Shown here: in pieces, positions 63,654-64,000 of the stretch
Position numbering within the stretch: the stretch's first letter is position 1
Layout of the letters: each line of letters starts with the position of its first letter
Assembly (NCBI RefSeq): GCF_036227265.1
Contig: NZ_CP109446.1
Location: forward strand, 1,525,501 to 1,589,500
Length of the DNA stretch: 64,000 nucleotides
Origin: Streptomyces sp. NBC_01476
Lineage (GTDB): Bacteria; Actinomycetota; Actinomycetes; Streptomycetales; Streptomycetaceae
Reading direction: 5' to 3'
The notes under the pieces: generated by a model
The model's database searches: none
What the model was told of the DNA's origin: nothing
What the model saw: the letters and a program-made list of their open reading frames with translations, nothing else
Translations under genes and position numbers: made by a program

Positions 63654-64000
63654 TCACCAGCGCGGCACCGCGGGCGTACGCCAGTCCGGATCGGCCTCGC
63701 GCATCGCGGCGGCGTCGTCGCGGTCGCGCAGGGTGCCGTCGTCGTCCAGCCAGCGCCGGTGCAGGGCGGCCAGCGCGTCCCGGTCGAGTTCGACACCGAG
63801 GCCGGGCCGGTCGCAGACGGTGAGCCGGCCGCCGGTGAAGACGTGCCGTTCGGTGATGACGTCCTCGGTCTGCCAGGGGTAGTGCGTGTCGCAGGCGTAG
63901 TCGAGGTTGGGCACGGTGGCCGCGACATGGGTCATGGCGGCCAGGCTGATGCCGAGGTGGGTGTTGGAGTGCATGGACAGCCCCACCCCGAAGGTGCGGC
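63654..64000 (-). CDS. Enolase-superfamily sugar-acid dehydratase (glucarate-dehydratase-like), partial
   Basis: Only the C-terminal 115 residues are in the window; the 5' part lies beyond 64000. GLSMHSNTHLGISLAAMTHVAATVPN and YACDTHYPWQTEDVI are typical of glucarate dehydratases of the mandelate racemase/enolase superfamily, including the last barrel strands that carry catalytic His and Ser/Asn residues. It would convert glucarate to 5-keto-4-deoxyglucarate, consistent with a sugar-acid locus next to the gluconate genes. Confidence 0.82.
   Translation of the reverse strand, partial: RTFGVGLSMHSNTHLGISLAAMTHVAATVPNLDYACDTHYPWQTEDVITERHVFTGGRLTVCDRPGLGVELDRDALAALHRRWLDDDGTLRDRDDAAAMREADPDWRTPAVPRW

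Overview
The window is very GC-rich DNA with actinobacterial gene families: monomeric isocitrate dehydrogenase, SARP and NB-ARC/TPR regulators, large LuxR (LAL) regulators, PaaX-like and GntR/FCD regulators, DUF202 and DUF1453 membrane proteins. GTG/TTG starts and 4-bp GTGA/ATGA overlaps are frequent. It looks like a chromosomal segment of Streptomyces or a close relative. No rRNA gene or complete tRNA gene is present.

Layout. 0.1-6.5 kb: a small membrane-anchored protein, a secreted SGNH hydrolase, a dye-decolorizing peroxidase translationally coupled to a family 1 encapsulin (the peroxidase ends in an encapsulin cargo peptide), and convergent icd. 6.7-14.3 kb: a CDP-glycerol-transferase-like protein, an unknown protein coupled to it, and two large signal-transduction ATPases (NB-ARC/TPR and SARP/NB-ARC/TPR) transcribed divergently, followed by a tiny polyproline ORF. 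14.3-22.4 kb: ordinary metabolism (AidB-like acyl-CoA dehydrogenase with divergent PaaX-like regulator, PfkB kinase, VOC and SRPBCC proteins, a zinc-ribbon/SDR fusion with a suspected frameshift, fumarylacetoacetase). 22.4-25.9 kb: a histidine kinase/response regulator pair flanked by two related small membrane proteins. 25.9-36.3 kb: three SDR oxidoreductases, two alpha/beta hydrolases and four regulators, one of which (a LAL regulator) is frameshifted.

36.96-54.98 kb is the most interesting part: an integrative element inserted in the 3' end of a pirin gene. A 17-bp direct repeat marks both ends, the displaced native pirin 3' end lies outside the left end, the element supplies a replacement 3' end at the right, and pairs of GTCAGCA arm repeats with 11-bp spacing lie inside each end. 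The tyrosine integrase is truncated by an IS3-family element, so the element appears immobilised. Its main cargo is a 3527-residue secreted RHS/LamG polymorphic toxin with a predicted non-specific nuclease tip. A SUKH-type immunity gene is coupled to it, and a decayed second immunity gene lies behind. Relics of IS256 and IS1380 elements, a 3' tRNA-Thr(CGT) fragment with its terminator, and a possible CRISPR relic fill the rest.

54.8-64 kb: the restored pirin gene, a 57-residue ORF, an AtuA-family protein, a NUDIX hydrolase, two coupled DUF202 membrane proteins, an unknown protein, and a gluconate locus (GntR/FCD regulator divergent from gluconokinase and a GntP permease) next to a partial glucarate-dehydratase-like gene. 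All functions are inferred from motifs read by eye; no database search was run.
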